Source: Monosporascus cannonballus (taxonomy: Eukaryota > Ascomycota > Sordariomycetes > Xylariales). Taken from it: DNA of 64,000 nucleotides. The notes under the pieces were generated by a model. The model was given only the letters and a program-made list of their open reading frames with translations. It searched no databases and had not been told where the DNA came from. The stretch lies in contig QJNS01000088.1 in NCBI GenBank assembly GCA_004154925.1, positions 62,001 to 126,000 on the forward strand, given 5' to 3'. Every line of letters starts with the position of its first letter. Position 1 is the stretch's first letter. A program made the position numbers and the translations under genes. This document shows positions 62,613-64,000 of this stretch, one piece after another.

Positions 62613-63591
62613 CAACTAAACTTTACATCAAAAATTAGTTTATTAAGATAGAAATATTTTAAAATGTATTATTTAATAAATCGGTTTTATTTTTCTAATT
62701 ATATTAAAAAGTATTATTTTTTGAATTCTTTTTTATAAGCGAAAGCATAAACTTTAAAACTTTATTCTGTGTTTTTACATATATTTATAATTTAATTTAG
62801 ATTATTAAGTATATTCCTGTAACTTCTACATTTCTGAATCTAAAATACATATAAATATATTATTAACAATAAGTTTTTCATTATATCATTTTAATAAATT
62901 CATTTTAAAAATTTAATTTTAATTAATTATAGTTAACAAATTTTTAATGATAATTAGCATATATTTTTCGTTAAATACTTATTATATATTGGAATTCTAT
63001 TTTAATAACTACATTACTTTTGAAAAGATGTTATGTTTTAAATCATATTATTATTTTAAAATATAAGCCATTAAGCTATAATTTTACACCTGTACAATTT
63101 TCAGTATATGATTTTTCGAAATCCATTAATTAAAGGTTTTATTTAAAATGGAAATTTGCATACATTGTATTTCTAAGTATTTTCTTGAATTAATAACATT
63201 TTAAAATCGTTTCATTATTATAGGTTATGTACTATCGTTATTTTATAAGGCGTAATATATATTTTGGTATTTTTATAGCCATAGCTATAAATACTTACGT
63301 TTTTCATGAAAATCTTATTTCTCTGAAGTATTAATTGGAAAATCCAAAGTTATTTTGGGAATTAACTAAAGTGAATCTTTTTTTAACAGTTAAATAAATT
63401 AATTTTAAAAAGATTTCATTTTGATTGGTATAAATAAGTAAGTTATATTGCTATACGGAAAAGGATTATTAAAATAAATAACGTAATCCGAGTATAATAA
63501 TAATGTTAAGCCTTAGTAATTAAAGCGTTAAAAAATATGAAAAATAGTAATAATAATAGTAGTTTTTAGGGTTAAACCTATAGCGAAAAAA
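62613..63591. other. AT-rich spacer between two divergent 5' LTRs
   Basis: About 980 bp with no recognisable gene or repeat. It separates the 5' LTR of G7 (reading left) from that of G8 (reading right). Confidence 0.5.
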
Positions 63592-63984
63592 TGTTATAAC
63601 CTAACGGTCTTAGCTTTTTTGCAGACGGTTAGAGCTATAGAAAAGGCTGACTCCGACCCAAGCCAAGACTTTACGTAACTAGCTTAAGGGTTTTAAGGTA
63701 TTCAGTATTTTGAGCCTCTTAAACTAGCCGAAAAGCTTAAAGAGCTTAACGGGCTTAAGAGTTTAAGCTATTTAAGTACTTTGAGCCAAAATAGGAATAT
63801 ATACGTTTATTATTTTTATAATCTAGATAGTATTAGTTTACAAGATATCGTTATTTAAAATATTCTTAGTTTAATAAAATGTAATAAGTTATTATCTTTA
63901 TTGTTCAGAATTTTACGATATTTCAATTAATATAAACTCGTACGATTTATATTCAATAATTAGTTAAATCGTTTACCCGTTATA
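63592..63984 (+). repeat. G8 5' LTR at the window edge
   Basis: 393 bp in the coding orientation, starting TGTTATAACCTAACGG and ending TTTACCCGTTATA. It is the same LTR subtype as G7, with two tandem units near 63690-63785, a TATA box (63797-63804) and AGTTTACAAG about 33 bases downstream. Because primer-site sequence follows, it is the 5' LTR of a plus-strand element continuing beyond 64000. Confidence 0.85.
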
Positions 63985-64000
63985 CGTTGTAAGTTTTTAT
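63985..64000 (+). promoter_or_regulatory. G8 primer-binding site
   Basis: CGTTGTAAGTTTTTAT directly follows the LTR and matches the G6 sequence CGTTGCAAGTTTTTAT except for one C-to-T change. Confidence 0.65.

Noticed and set aside
1..64000. tRNA, rRNA, CRISPR arrays, riboswitches or bacterial operons
   Set aside because: No cloverleaf with a GGTTC-type arm, no rRNA core, no regularly spaced repeats and no ribosome-binding-site/ORF arrangement were seen. The content is fungal transposon DNA.

Overview
The window looks like a gene-poor, AT-rich isochore of a filamentous ascomycete. It is a graveyard of transposable elements destroyed by repeat-induced point mutation (RIP). The evidence is extreme A+T content, in-frame stops that are mostly one C-to-T or G-to-A step from Gln or Trp codons, catalytic Asp codons changed to Asn, zinc-ligand Cys codons changed to Tyr, and surviving C bases lying disproportionately in CG. 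I see no intact protein gene, no tRNA, no rRNA and no CRISPR array. The only clearly unmutated DNA is a 1.6 kb GC-balanced island (12765-13414 plus 19936-20911), cut in two by a retrotransposon.

Layout, left to right. G1 is a Ty3/gypsy remnant on the minus strand (1292 to about 2750). G2 is a plus-strand Ty3/gypsy element (5716-11988). The island's left half follows, then G3 (13415-19935, plus strand) inserted in it, then the right half with a 71-nt inverted repeat. A large nest follows: G4 (23312-46548, minus) is interrupted by G5 (24210-39069, minus). G5 is itself interrupted by a pogo/Fot1-like DNA transposon (copy A, 28555-30416) and by G6 (31856-38529, minus). A second pogo copy (B, 40894-42762) sits in G4. 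From 46549 to 55801 the DNA is degraded, with one LTR-like direct repeat pair. G7 (55802-62607, minus) is the second well-preserved gypsy copy. The window ends in the 5' LTR and primer site of G8 (63592 on, plus).

The boundaries were set from LTR ends (TG...CA or RIP derivatives) and 5-bp target duplications. G6 is TTAAT/TTAAT. G3, G4, G5 and G7 differ only by transitions. G2 has one transversion. With insertions subtracted, each complete copy is about 6.3-6.8 kb. All copies appear to be one chromovirus lineage: gag with a coiled coil and CCHC knuckle, protease, RT, RNase H, integrase and a C-terminal chromodomain. The LTRs carry a TATA box; about 32 nt downstream is a sequence complementary to the sequence just inside the 5' LTR, which suggests Tf1-type self-priming.

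The most interesting feature is an extra gene on the opposite strand to gag-pol, between the chromodomain and the 3' LTR. It is recognisable in G1, G4, G5, G6 and G7. It encodes a Cys-motif plus coiled-coil protein ending in a Trp-rich tail, and it runs convergently into the end of pol. Coordinates of degraded pieces are by-eye estimates, good to tens of bases unless an end is tied to a target duplication.
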